Shown piece by piece: positions 16,868 through 25,671 of a stretch of DNA of 64,000 nucleotides. Origin of the DNA: DATMER01 sp963741305 (GTDB taxonomy: Bacteria > Acidobacteriota > Thermoanaerobaculia > Multivoradales > UBA5704); assembly GCA_963741305.1 (NCBI GenBank), contig CAVUHL010000003.1, positions 4,588,001 through 4,652,000 of the forward strand, written 5' to 3'. Below the pieces are notes generated by a model that worked only from the letters and a program-made list of their open reading frames with translations, made no database searches and had not been told where the DNA came from. Made by a program: the position numbers and the translations under genes. Numbering within the stretch: the stretch's first letter is position 1; each line of letters begins with the position of its first letter.

Positions 16868-17665
16868 TCAGGAGTAATACCGGCGCATCTGGGCAGCGAC
16901 GCCGTCCAGATCCGGGAACAGCCGCCGCTCATCCACGCTCGCAAGGTCGAGCTGGTCGCGGACGCGGGCGACCTTGTCCGCCGGGATCACGAAGCGGGTC
17001 AGGGCATCGCCGAGGCCGTGCGTCTCGAGGAACTCGTCGAAGGGCAGGCTCTTGTCCGAGCACAGGGTGAACACCGCCGCCTGCGCCACGATCCGGGCGT
17101 CCAGAGAAGGGGGCTCGATCATGCAGGCGAAGGGCTTCTCCTTCTCATCCCGGCTGAAGAGTTTCCACGGGCTGAAGTGCTCGCCCTTGACGAAAAGCTC
17201 GTCAAGATCCTGGATGAGCAGCGCCAGCTCCGGGAAGCCGAACTCCCGGTGGACCTTCTTCCAGTCGAGCCGCCACACCGCCCGATCGACGCCGACGTGG
17301 CGGTCCAGCGAGGCAAAGTGCGCGGCGACCAGGGGTGAGTAGGTCCAGTCCAGGAGCCGGGTGGCGAGGCCGTGGTGCTGGGCCGCGACCAGGAGCTCCC
17401 ACTCGTTGACCGGCGGCGTCTGGAAGTAGGGCCGTGAGTAGCGGATGAAGTTGCGGAGGATGTGCTCCTCCAGCCCGGCCTTGCCGTGAGGAGGTTCGAC
17501 ACCGCCCAGCCGGTCGAGGCTCGTCAACAGCGGGTGGGAGGCGTCGGAGGCCCCCCGGTAGACGCCGGTGTCGCGGTGCCGGCCGGTCTTGGGGTCCGGC
17601 TCGGTGGGGGTGACCTGGTCGATCAGCTCCCCCAGGCTGGTGATTCGAATCTCCTGAATCGCCAC
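16868..17665 (-). CDS. FRG-domain protein
   Basis: A 265-aa protein with the FRG domain, named for its conserved F/Y-R-G motif (VYRGASDASHPLLTSLDR here, about residues 35-52). The second signature QHHGLATRLLDWTYSP follows at about 96-111. FRG proteins are frequent in prophages, toxin loci and defence islands; biochemical activity is not settled. The GTG start at 17663-17665 lacks a strong RBS. Its 3' end is separated from the 21-bp array by about 14 bp, and it is convergent with the AbrB-like pair. No partner gene lies downstream on the same strand. Confidence 0.82.
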   Translation of the reverse strand: MAIQEIRITSLGELIDQVTPTEPDPKTGRHRDTGVYRGASDASHPLLTSLDRLGGVEPPHGKAGLEEHILRNFIRYSRPYFQTPPVNEWELLVAAQHHGLATRLLDWTYSPLVAAHFASLDRHVGVDRAVWRLDWKKVHREFGFPELALLIQDLDELFVKGEHFSPWKLFSRDEKEKPFACMIEPPSLDARIVAQAAVFTLCSDKSLPFDEFLETHGLGDALTRFVIPADKVARVRDQLDLASVDERRLFPDLDGVAAQMRRYYS

Positions 17666-17692
17666 GATTGATCCCGTTCCCCCTCTCCCCAG

Positions 17693-17720
17693 CCCTCTCC
17701 CCCGTTCCGGGGGGAGAGGG
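17693..17720 (-). terminator. GC-rich hairpin after the bactofilin-like gene
   Basis: CCCTCTCCCCC (17693-17703), loop GTTCC, GGGGGGAGAGGG (17709-17720), a strong stem 22 bp beyond the minus-strand stop at 17742. No T-tract is seen on that side, so termination may need Rho, or this may be a REP-like sequence. Confidence 0.45.
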
Positions 17721-17741
17721 AGCCGTACTACCGGGATGCAA

Positions 17742-19361
17742 TTACCGCTCCGGCGGAGGAGGCTCTTCCCAGGCCCGCTCAGTCGACAGGGGCAGGTCGC
17801 CGCCGTAGCTTGCCGGGGGAGGAGGCGGTGGAATCGTGGCTGGTACCAGCGCCGGCTCGTACCTCGCTGGAGCCCCGAAGCGGCTCAGGAGGACGGCGCC
17901 GAAGCCCACCATCCAGGCCGCGAACTGCACGATTCCGCCGAACAGCAGGAACATGTTGGAGAAGACGTCGAGCACGCCCGGCCCCCAGGACAGGAGGTGG
18001 CCGATCAACGACAAGACCTGGATGACCAGCACGCCGACGAGCGCCGCCGCGTAAGGCCCGCCGAAGCTCCGTTCGTAACGCTCTTCGAGCCACCGCCCCA
18101 CTCGATAGGCCGACGCGGAGTACCCGAGCATCAGGGCCAGCAGCAGGGCCAGCACCAGGGCCATGGCGAAGAACGGCAGCAGCACCAGGAGCAGGCAGCC
18201 GACGAGCAGGACCACGAGCACGAGCGAGACCATGAACAGGATCCCCAGCACCACGACCACCAGCGGCACGGAGGAGAAGACGCCGAGCAAGCCGACCGCG
18301 GCGGACTTCAGCGGCTCGGTCCTCAGCCGGAGGTCCACCTGCTCCAGGGGACGGCGGGCGATCAGCAGGGTGAGGCAGGTCAGCAGGGCGAGGGTCACCA
18401 TCCCCAGGATGCTGCCGAAGGCGTCCATGGAGGCGCCGAAGAGGGTGAAGGGCCCGAAGGGGGGATCGAAATCCCGCCCTTCCCTCCATGGCCCGCGCCA
18501 GGGGGGATCGACCTCGGAGGTGGAGCCGTGGATCTGAGACCCCGGGGAGCGCTCGATGGTGCCGCCGGTGCTGCTGACATCCCCTTCGACGACCGCGTCC
18601 GGTCCGAGGTAGACGCTGCTGCCCACCGAGACCACGTCGCCGCCGACATGGCCGTTGACCCGGACAGGGCCGCCGATCGCGACCACATCCCGGCTCACCT
18701 GGCCGTCGACCCGCACGGAGCCGCCGATTGCGACGGCCTCCTCCGCCAGCTCTTCCTTCTCCACCAGGATGTTGCCACCGAACTTCACCCGGCTGCCGGA
18801 ATGGACCACGGGCTCAGGCGCCTCCGGCAGCTCCGGAACCTCCGGACTGGCGGGCGTCTCCACCTCGATCTCTTCGGGGACCTCCCCGTCTTCCGAGGGA
18901 GGATCCTGATCCGGCGGCACTTCCAGACGATCCGGGGCGGCCGGGGCAGCGGGGGTGGCCGGGGCAGCGGGGGGCACCGCCTCGGCCGTCATGCCGAACA
19001 GCTCCCGGCGCGCCGCCGGGTCGAGGTCCAGCAGGGGGAGGATCAGGCGGGCGTCCTCTCCCAGCCAGTCCCGGGCGATCTGCGGGTTCACGCGCTCGCC
19101 GTTGATGGCGACGTCGCCGCCGCTCACCTCGATTGCGCGCACTCCACGGCGAGCCTGGCGCGGCGTGAGCACTACGCCGCCGCGGATGGGGACCACCTGG
19201 TACCGGCTCTCGATCTGGCGGCGCAGCTCCGGCCCCTGGACCGCGGGGGTCTCCTGGGCCAGGGCTACCGAAACGATGGGAAGGCCGAGGACGATAAGCA
19301 GCGCCGCGGCCCCCAGCTGGCGGCGATATCGGCGATATCGGTCAACGAATGGGATTGACAT
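17742..19361 (-). CDS. Membrane protein with bactofilin-like beta-helix domain
   Basis: A 539-aa protein. An N-terminal signal/anchor (about residues 14-36) is followed by a Pro/Ala/Glu-rich linker, then a polymer-forming (bactofilin-type) right-handed beta-helix of hexad-like turns (ILVEKEELAEEAVAIGG, SVRVDGQVSRDVVAIGG, PVRVNGHVGGDVVSVGS; about 215-290). The C-terminal half has several hydrophobic helices (about 315-480). It is the last gene of an ECF sigma/anti-sigma operon and overlaps the anti-sigma-like gene by 20 bp, so it is likely expressed in response to envelope stress. The exact role is unknown. Confidence 0.75.
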   Translation of the reverse strand: MSIPFVDRYRRYRRQLGAAALLIVLGLPIVSVALAQETPAVQGPELRRQIESRYQVVPIRGGVVLTPRQARRGVRAIEVSGGDVAINGERVNPQIARDWLGEDARLILPLLDLDPAARRELFGMTAEAVPPAAPATPAAPAAPDRLEVPPDQDPPSEDGEVPEEIEVETPASPEVPELPEAPEPVVHSGSRVKFGGNILVEKEELAEEAVAIGGSVRVDGQVSRDVVAIGGPVRVNGHVGGDVVSVGSSVYLGPDAVVEGDVSSTGGTIERSPGSQIHGSTSEVDPPWRGPWREGRDFDPPFGPFTLFGASMDAFGSILGMVTLALLTCLTLLIARRPLEQVDLRLRTEPLKSAAVGLLGVFSSVPLVVVVLGILFMVSLVLVVLLVGCLLLVLLPFFAMALVLALLLALMLGYSASAYRVGRWLEERYERSFGGPYAAALVGVLVIQVLSLIGHLLSWGPGVLDVFSNMFLLFGGIVQFAAWMVGFGAVLLSRFGAPARYEPALVPATIPPPPPPASYGGDLPLSTERAWEEPPPPER

Positions 19362-19911
19362 ATCTCAAGCTCCTGTCACGGGTCATCAGCTCGCGGAGAA
19401 AGACGAAAGAGATCCCTGAGATCGCCAGGCACCCGGCCGTGACCTTGAGCGCGCCGGGGCTCGTCAGGGAGACCGCCAGGGCTCCGAGCACGGTGAGGAA
19501 CCAATCCCCGACGCGTGACGCGATTCCCAGCCATTGGTTGAGGTCGACCAACGAGGTCACCCCGAGCTGCACCAGGTCGTTCATGGTGGCCATCCCGATC
19601 AGGGTCATCAGGAGCTGCGGCAGCCAGAACATCGAGATGCAGGCCGCGAGCGCACCCGAAGCGAGGGACAGGCGGAACCCGGGCGACCGGAACAGCCAGA
19701 CGAGCCAGTTCTGCCGCACGGGAATCGATACCGCTACCGGTGCAGCGACCTGCAGGAGCACACGGTCCGCGAACCCGGCCGAGGGCGCCAGACGGGGCAG
19801 GCTCTCGAACACCTCGAAGAGAGCCGCTTCCGCTCCGGCATCATCCGCATCCCGCTCGGCTTGGAGCCAGCGGGCCAGGGGGTCGTGGGGTTCCGGTTGT
19901 CTCATGGCCAT
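19342..19911 (-). CDS. Membrane protein, probable anti-sigma factor
   Basis: A 189-aa protein with a soluble acidic N-terminus (about residues 1-70) and three or four hydrophobic helices (LASGALAACISMFWLPQLLM, then FLTVLGALAVSLTS, then VTAGCLAISGISFVFL). It follows the ECF sigma gene with a 21-bp gap, the usual place for an anti-sigma factor. No zinc-binding HxxxCxxC motif is seen, so it would be a non-ZAS type. The assignment rests mainly on gene context. Confidence 0.55.
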   Translation of the reverse strand: MAMRQPEPHDPLARWLQAERDADDAGAEAALFEVFESLPRLAPSAGFADRVLLQVAAPVAVSIPVRQNWLVWLFRSPGFRLSLASGALAACISMFWLPQLLMTLIGMATMNDLVQLGVTSLVDLNQWLGIASRVGDWFLTVLGALAVSLTSPGALKVTAGCLAISGISFVFLRELMTRDRSLRYVNPIR

Positions 19912-19932
19912 TCGTCTTCTCCGCGTCCAACC

Positions 19933-20535
19933 CTACGAGCCTCCCGGGGATCCGGTTTCAGCCCCCCAGCCGAGCGCCGACATCTCCGTGGCCAGCTCCT
20001 TGCGGGCACGGTGCAGGTTGGTCTTGACCGTGCCCAGGGGCAGACCGGTGACGTCGCAGATCTCCTGGTAGGTGGCCCCTTCGAGATAGAAGAGGACAAC
20101 CGCCTCCCGGTATTCGGGCCGCAGCCGCGAGATTGCCCGCTCCAGGGATCTTGCCATGTCCCGGCGCTCGGCGGCAGCGGCAGGGTCCTCGACGGAGGCG
20201 TCGGACAGGATCGCGGCGAGCCCTCCCCGTCCATCCTCGTCCTGGGGAGCCTCCAGGGAGACGGTATCAGGAACATGCCGCCGCAGATGGTCGATGGTCG
20301 TGTTGTGGGCGATCTTGAAGAGCCAGCTCGACAGCTTGCGCGAGCCGTCGTAGGTGCGGAGGCTGCGGTAGGCCTTGACGAACGCCTCCTGGGCGAGGTC
20401 TTCGGCCGTGGCCGGATCCTGCACCATGCGGACGATCAGGCTGTAGACCGGCCGCTCGAAGCGCATTACCAGCTCGCGGAAAGCGTCCTGCGACCCTGTC
20501 AGGGCGCGCACCACGAGTTGGGCATCGGTCTCCAT
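19933..20535 (-). CDS. ECF-type RNA polymerase sigma factor
   Basis: A 200-aa sigma-70 family protein with region 2 (about residues 20-90, RFERPVYSLIVRMVQDPATAEDLAQEAFVKAYRSL and SSWLFKIAHNTTIDHLRR) and region 4 (about 125-185, LRPEYREAVVLFYLEGATYQEICDVTGLPLGTVKTNLHRARKEL). It directs transcription of a small regulon, probably held inactive by the membrane protein encoded next. A TAGAAT box lies 10 nt upstream of the ATG at 20533-20535. Confidence 0.93.
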   Translation of the reverse strand: METDAQLVVRALTGSQDAFRELVMRFERPVYSLIVRMVQDPATAEDLAQEAFVKAYRSLRTYDGSRKLSSWLFKIAHNTTIDHLRRHVPDTVSLEAPQDEDGRGGLAAILSDASVEDPAAAAERRDMARSLERAISRLRPEYREAVVLFYLEGATYQEICDVTGLPLGTVKTNLHRARKELATEMSALGWGAETGSPGGS

Positions 20536-20589
20536 TTTGAGGCCGATTCTAGTAGACTTGCCCGGATCTTACCCGGAGGCAAAAACCCG

Positions 20590-21165
20590 ATGAGAATCCT
20601 CACGCCCGCAATACTCGCCCCAATACTCGCCCTGACCCTTGCGCTGCCGGCGCTGCCCGCCGCAGCCGGCACCCTTGCCGGCGTCACTCTGCCCGACAAG
20701 GCCGACGTGGATGGCAAGTCCCTGGTCCTCAACGGCATGGGCCTGCGCAAGAAGTTCGTCATCAAGGTCTACGTGGCCGGTCTCTACCTCCCCCAGAAGG
20801 AGAAGGCCGCCGCCAAGATCCTCGGCGCCGACGCTGCGCGCCGCATGGTGCTCCACTTCATCTACAACGTGGACAAGGAACAGATGTGCACGGCTTGGGA
20901 CGACGGCCTGAAGGCCAACACCCCCAACGCCTCGGCCGAGGTCAAGAAGAACTTCGCCACGCTCTGCAGCTGGATGGACGGCGTGGGCGAGGGGCAAAAG
21001 CTGGTGATGACCTACGTGCCCGGCACCGGCACCACGGTCGAGGTCGCAGGCAAGGTCAAGGGCACGCTCCCCGGCAAGCCCACTGCCGATGCCATCCTCA
21101 GCACCTGGATCGGCAAGAATCCCGACCCGGGCGAGGACTTCAAGAAGGCCGTGCTCGGAAGCTAG
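20590..21165 (+). CDS. Periplasmic chalcone isomerase-like protein
   Basis: A 191-aa protein with a signal peptide (about residues 1-25, cleavage near AAAG) and the bacterial chalcone-isomerase-like fold (LNGMGLRKKFVIKVYVAGLYLP, then WMDGVGEGQKLVMTYVPGTGTTVEVAGKVKGT). Bacterial members are thought not to isomerise chalcones, and their role is unknown. The start ATG 20590 has a CGGAGG RBS. It is divergent from the ECF sigma gene and ends in a clear Rho-independent terminator. Confidence 0.82.
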   Translation: MRILTPAILAPILALTLALPALPAAAGTLAGVTLPDKADVDGKSLVLNGMGLRKKFVIKVYVAGLYLPQKEKAAAKILGADAARRMVLHFIYNVDKEQMCTAWDDGLKANTPNASAEVKKNFATLCSWMDGVGEGQKLVMTYVPGTGTTVEVAGKVKGTLPGKPTADAILSTWIGKNPDPGEDFKKAVLGS

Positions 21166-21208
21166 TTTCTTCTTTTCCCTGGGGGAAACACCCCCGTCAA
21201 AAAAAGAA

Positions 21209-21232
21209 GGAGCGCGGCCGGCGCTCCTTTTT
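21209..21232. terminator. Bidirectional Rho-independent terminator
   Basis: GGAGCGC-GGCCG-GCGCTCC followed by TTTTT on the plus strand; an A-rich tract on the other side gives a T-tract for the minus strand. It separates the convergent chalcone isomerase-like and uppP genes. Confidence 0.85.
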
Positions 21233-21327
21233 GGAGGGATGAGAGGAGGTTTTGCCTCCCCGCAATTCGGAAGTGTATGGCTCCCATTGACTGTTGTCAA
21301 TATCTTTTGAGCCTGTCTTTTAGACTG

Positions 21328-22143
21328 TCACAGTCTTAATCCGAACGTGGCCAGGATGACCAGTCCCAGGATCACGCGGTAGATCACGAAGACCGTCAGC
21401 GGCTGGCGCCTCAGCCACGCGAGGAGCCCGGCGATCACCACATAGCCGGCAATTGCCGAAACCACCAGGGCGATGGCCATCGGCCCGTACTGACTGGGAT
21501 CGACCGCCCCTTGGAACACGTCGATCGCCTCGACCGCGCAGGCCGCGGCCGTAATCGGAATGCTGAGCAGGAATGAGAAGCGCGCCGCCGCCGGCCGGTT
21601 GAAGCCGATCAGCAGCGCCGCCGTCATGGTGATGCCGGACCGCGAAGTGCCAGGCACCAGGGCCAACGCCTGGGCGACCCCGATCAGCAGGGCGATTCCC
21701 GCCGTCATGCTGCCGATCTCGCGGTACTTCTCCCCTCGCTTGTCGGCCCAGCCGAGGAGCAGGCCGTAGAAGATGGCCGTGCAGGCGATGAGGATCGGAT
21801 TGCGCGCCTCGCCCGAGATCCAGTCCTTGAACAGCAGCCCAGCCACGCCGGCCGGAATCGTGGCAATGATGATCGCCCAGGCCAATGGCCGGGGGGCGAA
21901 GTCCACGTGCATGGAGCGGGGCTTGCCGGTCAGGAAGCCCTGGATCAGGTCGATCACGTCGTTGCGGAAGTAGATGAGGACGGCGAGGAGCGTCCCCGCG
22001 TGGGTGGCGACGTCAAAGGCCAGCCCTTGATCGGGCCAGCCGAGGAACCGCGGGACCAGGATCAGATGCCCCGAAGAGCTGATGGGCAGGAACTCGGTTA
22101 CGGCCTGGACGATCGCGAGGATTACGGCTTGGAGCGATGTCAT
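21328..22143 (-). CDS. uppP: Undecaprenyl-diphosphate phosphatase (BacA type)
   Basis: A 271-aa inner-membrane enzyme that removes a phosphate from undecaprenyl diphosphate to recycle the lipid carrier for peptidoglycan and O-antigen; it also gives bacitracin resistance. Family motifs are visible: AVTEFLPISSSGHLIL (about residues 13-28) and PGTSRSGITM (about 165-175), plus about eight membrane helices. The start MTSLQAV (22141-22143) fits the family; the open frame extends upstream but overlaps rfbB. It is divergent from rfbB, another envelope gene. Confidence 0.94.
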   Translation of the reverse strand: MTSLQAVILAIVQAVTEFLPISSSGHLILVPRFLGWPDQGLAFDVATHAGTLLAVLIYFRNDVIDLIQGFLTGKPRSMHVDFAPRPLAWAIIIATIPAGVAGLLFKDWISGEARNPILIACTAIFYGLLLGWADKRGEKYREIGSMTAGIALLIGVAQALALVPGTSRSGITMTAALLIGFNRPAAARFSFLLSIPITAAACAVEAIDVFQGAVDPSQYGPMAIALVVSAIAGYVVIAGLLAWLRRQPLTVFVIYRVILGLVILATFGLRL

Positions 22144-22189
22144 GGGGCGCGATTGTAGACCACCGGGCTGGGCTATACTTCCGCCCCGC
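22144..22189. promoter_or_regulatory. Divergent leaderless promoters of uppP and rfbB
   Basis: The 46-bp gap holds TACAAT on the minus strand (22152-22157), 8 nt before the uppP ATG, and TATACT on the plus strand (22174-22179), 10 nt before the rfbB ATG. Neither gene has a Shine-Dalgarno sequence. The two promoters point away from each other with their upstream parts overlapping, so they may compete. Confidence 0.55.
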
Positions 22190-23224
22190 ATGGAAACGCT
22201 CCTCGTCACCGGCGGTGCCGGATTCATCGGCTGCAACTTCGTCCGCCTCGCACTGGCCGAGACCGGGGCGCGTGTCGTCGTCCTCGACAAGCTCACCTAT
22301 GCCGGGAGCCTGGAGAACCTGTCCGACATCCTCGCCGATCACCGCCTGACCTTTGTCCAGGGGGACATCGCGGACCGCGTCGAAGTCCGCCGCGTCTTCG
22401 CCGAGCACAAGCCCGATGCAGTCGTGAACTTCGCGGCCGAGAGCCACGTCGACCGCTCCATCGAGGACGCCAGCGCCTTCATCGAGACCAACATCGTGGG
22501 AGCGTTCGAGCTCCTCGAAGCGGCCCGGCGCAATGTGAAGGACGGCTTCCGCTTCCTCCACGTCTCGACCGACGAGGTCTACGGCAGCCTGGGACCGACC
22601 GGCGCATTCTCGGAGACCACCCCATACGCGCCCAACTCCCCCTATGCCGCCTCCAAGGCCAGCGCCGACCACTTGGTCCGCGCCTATCACGAGACCTATG
22701 GCCTGCCGGCCCTGATCACGAACTGCTCGAACAACTACGGCCCTTACCAGTTCCCCGAGAAGCTGATCCCGCTCATGATCCTGAACGCCTTGGAGGGGAA
22801 GAACCTCCCCATCTACGGCGACGGCGGCAACGTACGGGACTGGATCTATGTCGAGGATCACTGCCGCGGCGTGCTCGCGGCGCTCCAGAAGGGCCAGCCC
22901 GGCGAGAAGTACAACCTGGGAGGCCGCAGCGAGCGCACGAACCTTCAGATCGTGGACGCGATCTGCGAGCTCCTCGAAGCCGAGCGCCCGTCCCCCCTCT
23001 GCTACAAGGAGCTCAAGACCTTCGTCGCGGACCGGCCCGGGCACGACCGGCGCTATGCCATCGACGACGAGAAGGCCCGCACGGAGCTCGGCTGGGAGCC
23101 CCGCCAGAGCTTCGAGTCCGGCCTGAGGGCCACGGTCCGCTGGTACGTCCAGAACCGCGCCTGGTGCGAAGCCGTCCAGTCCGGCAAGTACGACCGCGAA
23201 CGGCTCGGACTGCTCAAGACATGA
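22190..23224 (+). CDS. rfbB: dTDP-glucose 4,6-dehydratase
   Basis: A 344-aa SDR enzyme that converts dTDP-glucose to dTDP-4-keto-6-deoxyglucose, the second step of dTDP-L-rhamnose synthesis. It shows the NAD-binding GGAGFIG (about residues 8-14), the catalytic STDEVYG triad region (about 124-130) and the YAASKAS (YxxxK) motif (about 155-161). It overlaps rfbC by four bases (ATGA), so the two are translationally coupled. rfbA and rfbD are not in the window. Confidence 0.95.
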   Translation: METLLVTGGAGFIGCNFVRLALAETGARVVVLDKLTYAGSLENLSDILADHRLTFVQGDIADRVEVRRVFAEHKPDAVVNFAAESHVDRSIEDASAFIETNIVGAFELLEAARRNVKDGFRFLHVSTDEVYGSLGPTGAFSETTPYAPNSPYAASKASADHLVRAYHETYGLPALITNCSNNYGPYQFPEKLIPLMILNALEGKNLPIYGDGGNVRDWIYVEDHCRGVLAALQKGQPGEKYNLGGRSERTNLQIVDAICELLEAERPSPLCYKELKTFVADRPGHDRRYAIDDEKARTELGWEPRQSFESGLRATVRWYVQNRAWCEAVQSGKYDRERLGLLKT

Positions 23225-23781
23225 AGTTCCTGCCCACCGCTCTCGAAGGGGTGATCCTCGTCGAGCCCAACGTTTTCGAGGACGACCGCGGCTTCTTCCT
23301 GGAGACCTACCACCTGGATAAGTTCGCTGCCGGGGGCATCCCCGACCTCTTCGTCCAGGACAATCACTCGTACTCGATCCATCGGACCCTTCGTGGTCTG
23401 CACGCGCAGCTCCGTCATCCGCAGGGCAAGCTCGTGCGGGCGGTCCAGGGCGAGATCTTCGATGTGGCGGTCGACATCCGGTCCGGCTCCCCCACCCTTG
23501 GGAAGTGGGTAGGCGAGCGGCTCTCGGGCGAGAACTTCCGGCAGCTCTGGGTCCCGCCCGGCTTCGCCCATGGCTTCTGCGTGCTCAGCGAAACTGCGCA
23601 CGTCCAGTACAAGTGCACGGAGCTCTACCGCAAGGACGACGAGATTGGGATCGTCTGGAACGATCCTGCGATCGGGATCGAGTGGCCACTGCCGCTAGAC
23701 ACAGGGCCGCTCCTGAGCCCGAAGGACCGCGACGCTCCGGGGCTGGAAGCGATCCTGCAACTGCTTCGCGGCGATGGCTGA
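23221..23781 (+). CDS. rfbC: dTDP-4-dehydrorhamnose 3,5-epimerase
   Basis: A 186-aa cupin-like epimerase for the third step of dTDP-L-rhamnose synthesis. Visible motifs are DDRGFFLETYH (about residues 21-31), the HRTLRGLHAQ segment with the catalytic His, and VPPGFAHGFCVLSE (about 117-130). It starts in the ATGA overlap with rfbB and itself overlaps the DUF4301 gene by 8 bp, so the three form one operon. Confidence 0.95.
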   Translation: MKFLPTALEGVILVEPNVFEDDRGFFLETYHLDKFAAGGIPDLFVQDNHSYSIHRTLRGLHAQLRHPQGKLVRAVQGEIFDVAVDIRSGSPTLGKWVGERLSGENFRQLWVPPGFAHGFCVLSETAHVQYKCTELYRKDDEIGIVWNDPAIGIEWPLPLDTGPLLSPKDRDAPGLEAILQLLRGDG

Positions 23782-25246
23782 AGAGTCTCTTTTCTCCCCC
23801 GACGACCTGAGCCAGATGGCCGAGCTGGGCATCGACCCGGCGGAGGCCCTCCGGCAGATCGAGCTGTTCCGCAATCCGCCCCCGTTCACCCGTGTGCTGC
23901 GCGCCTGCCGCGTGGGCGACGGCATCCGCACGCTCCCCAAGGCGGCCGAGCCCTGGCTCCTGGCCCGCTTTGAGGAGGCGGTCCGCCGCGGCCGGGCCGC
24001 CAAGCTCGTCCCGGCCTCCGGCGCCGCCACGCGGATGTTCAAGGAGCTGCTCGCGGACCTGAACGACGGCGCTCAGGGCCCGCCGCCCCCCGAGGTCAGC
24101 ACCTTTCTGGAGAACCTCCCCCGCTTCGCTTTCTATGAGGACCTCGCCGATGTCCAAACGGCGGACCGGCGTACGATCCTGGAGTACCTCCTCACGGAGA
24201 AGGGCCTGAACTACGCCGAGCTGCCTAAGGGACTGCTGAAGTTCCACCGGTATCCCGATGGGCCGCGCACCCCTTTCGAGGAGCACCTGGTGGAAGCGGC
24301 GGACGTGACCCGCGATGCGGAAGGCAACTGCCGCCTGCACTTCACGGTCTCGCCGCAGCATCGGGAACGGTTTGAGGCATTGCTGGAAGAGGTCCGGGGG
24401 CGCTACGAAGCCAAGTACAACTGCCGCTTCGACGTCAGCTTCTCCCACCAGCAGCGCTCGACCGACACGATCGCCGTCGATCCCGAGAACCGCCCGTTCC
24501 GGCAGGAGGACGGCACCCTCCTCTTCCGGCCCGGAGGCCACGGCGCGCTCCTGGACAACCTGGCCTCGCTAGCCGACCGCGGCTGGGACCTCGTCCTGCT
24601 CAAGAACATCGACAACGTGGTGCCGGACGGCCGCAAGCCCGCCGTGAACGGCTGGAAGAAGGCGCTCTCCGGATACCTGCTGGCCATCCAGGAGCGGGTC
24701 TTCCGGGTCCTGGAACGGCTGGAGGCCGACCCGGCTGCTCTCGAAGAGGCGTCCAAGCTGGTGGAAGTGGAGCTCTCGCGTCCGATCCCCTCTGGAGTGG
24801 ACCGGCGGCAGTTCGTGATCGAGGCCCTGAACCGTCCGCTGCGGGTCTGCGGCGTGGTCCGCAATCAGGGGGAGCCCGGGGGAGGGCCGTTCTGGGTCGA
24901 GGACGAGCTCGGCCAGCTCTCGCTCCAGATCGTGGAAAGCTCGCAGATCGATCCCAAGGTGCGGCAAGAAATGCTGGCAGGGTCCACCCACTTCAACCCG
25001 GTGGACATCGTCTGCGCCCTGCGCGACCGCAACGGCGCGCCGTACGACCTTCACCGATTCGTGGACCCCACGACCGTCTTCATCTCCAGCAAGTCGCACG
25101 AGGGACGTCCGCTCAAGGCGCTGGAGCGTCCCGGCCTCTGGAACGGAGCCATGGCGGGCTGGAACACTGTCTTCGTGGAGGTGCCGGACGAGACCTTCGC
25201 GCCGGTCAAGTCGGTGCTGGATCTGCTACGGCCGGAGCATCAGTAA
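23774..25246 (+). CDS. DUF4301-family protein (nucleotidyltransferase-like)
   Basis: A 490-aa protein of the DUF4301 family, recognised from its N-terminal LPASGAATRMFKELL-like segment (about residues 73-95 here) and the DPENRPFRQEDGTLLFRPGGHGALL block (about 235-260). The family is thought to resemble sugar nucleotidyltransferases, and the G-x-G-x-x-x-R-M loop near residue 80 supports that. Its coupling to rfbBC by an 8-bp overlap suggests a place in cell-surface sugar metabolism, though the substrate is unknown. Confidence 0.8.
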   Translation: MAEESLFSPDDLSQMAELGIDPAEALRQIELFRNPPPFTRVLRACRVGDGIRTLPKAAEPWLLARFEEAVRRGRAAKLVPASGAATRMFKELLADLNDGAQGPPPPEVSTFLENLPRFAFYEDLADVQTADRRTILEYLLTEKGLNYAELPKGLLKFHRYPDGPRTPFEEHLVEAADVTRDAEGNCRLHFTVSPQHRERFEALLEEVRGRYEAKYNCRFDVSFSHQQRSTDTIAVDPENRPFRQEDGTLLFRPGGHGALLDNLASLADRGWDLVLLKNIDNVVPDGRKPAVNGWKKALSGYLLAIQERVFRVLERLEADPAALEEASKLVEVELSRPIPSGVDRRQFVIEALNRPLRVCGVVRNQGEPGGGPFWVEDELGQLSLQIVESSQIDPKVRQEMLAGSTHFNPVDIVCALRDRNGAPYDLHRFVDPTTVFISSKSHEGRPLKALERPGLWNGAMAGWNTVFVEVPDETFAPVKSVLDLLRPEHQ

Positions 25247-25300
25247 GGGGGCTTCTCCTGTGCTACCATCCGCCCGGTTCACGAATCTAACGGAGGAGGC

Positions 25301-25600
25301 ATGGAAGCCTTGAAGCTGCCATCGCTCAAGCTGCCGGATCTACCGCGCCCGACTCGCTGGGACCTTTACGCGATCGGAGCGCTCGTCGCGGGAATCGTCC
25401 TGGCCGTCGCGACCATCGCGCTGCCCCGTCTCGCCATGGCCCTGATGTTCGTCCACCTCGTCATCTGCTGCGGCGGTCTGATGATTCTCGGCAAGACCGC
25501 CAAAGAAGGGACGTGGTGGGGAAACCTCGCCGCGGTCGGGACCATGTTTGTCGGCATGAGCGGCATGCTGGTGGCAGCCGCCGTCTGGGCCACGGCCTAG
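25301..25600 (+). CDS. Small membrane protein, three TM helices
   Basis: A 99-aa protein with a short basic-amphipathic N-terminus and three hydrophobic segments (about residues 24-44, 46-66 and 74-97). The ATG follows a GGAGGAGG ribosome-binding site. No family is recognised. It stands alone between the DUF4301 and TVP38 genes with gaps of 54 and 71 bp. Confidence 0.7.
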   Translation: MEALKLPSLKLPDLPRPTRWDLYAIGALVAGIVLAVATIALPRLAMALMFVHLVICCGGLMILGKTAKEGTWWGNLAAVGTMFVGMSGMLVAAAVWATA

Positions 25601-25671
25601 GGAGCCCATCCACCCGGGCGGGCTCGTCCGTAGTGTTCAAGAACGCCGCCTGTCTCTGAGAGGAGCGCGCC

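Noticed and set aside
16720..17070. ORF through array B (LGERPEF-type repeat) running into the FRG gene
   Set aside because: Repeat artefact fused to the antisense strand of the FRG gene.
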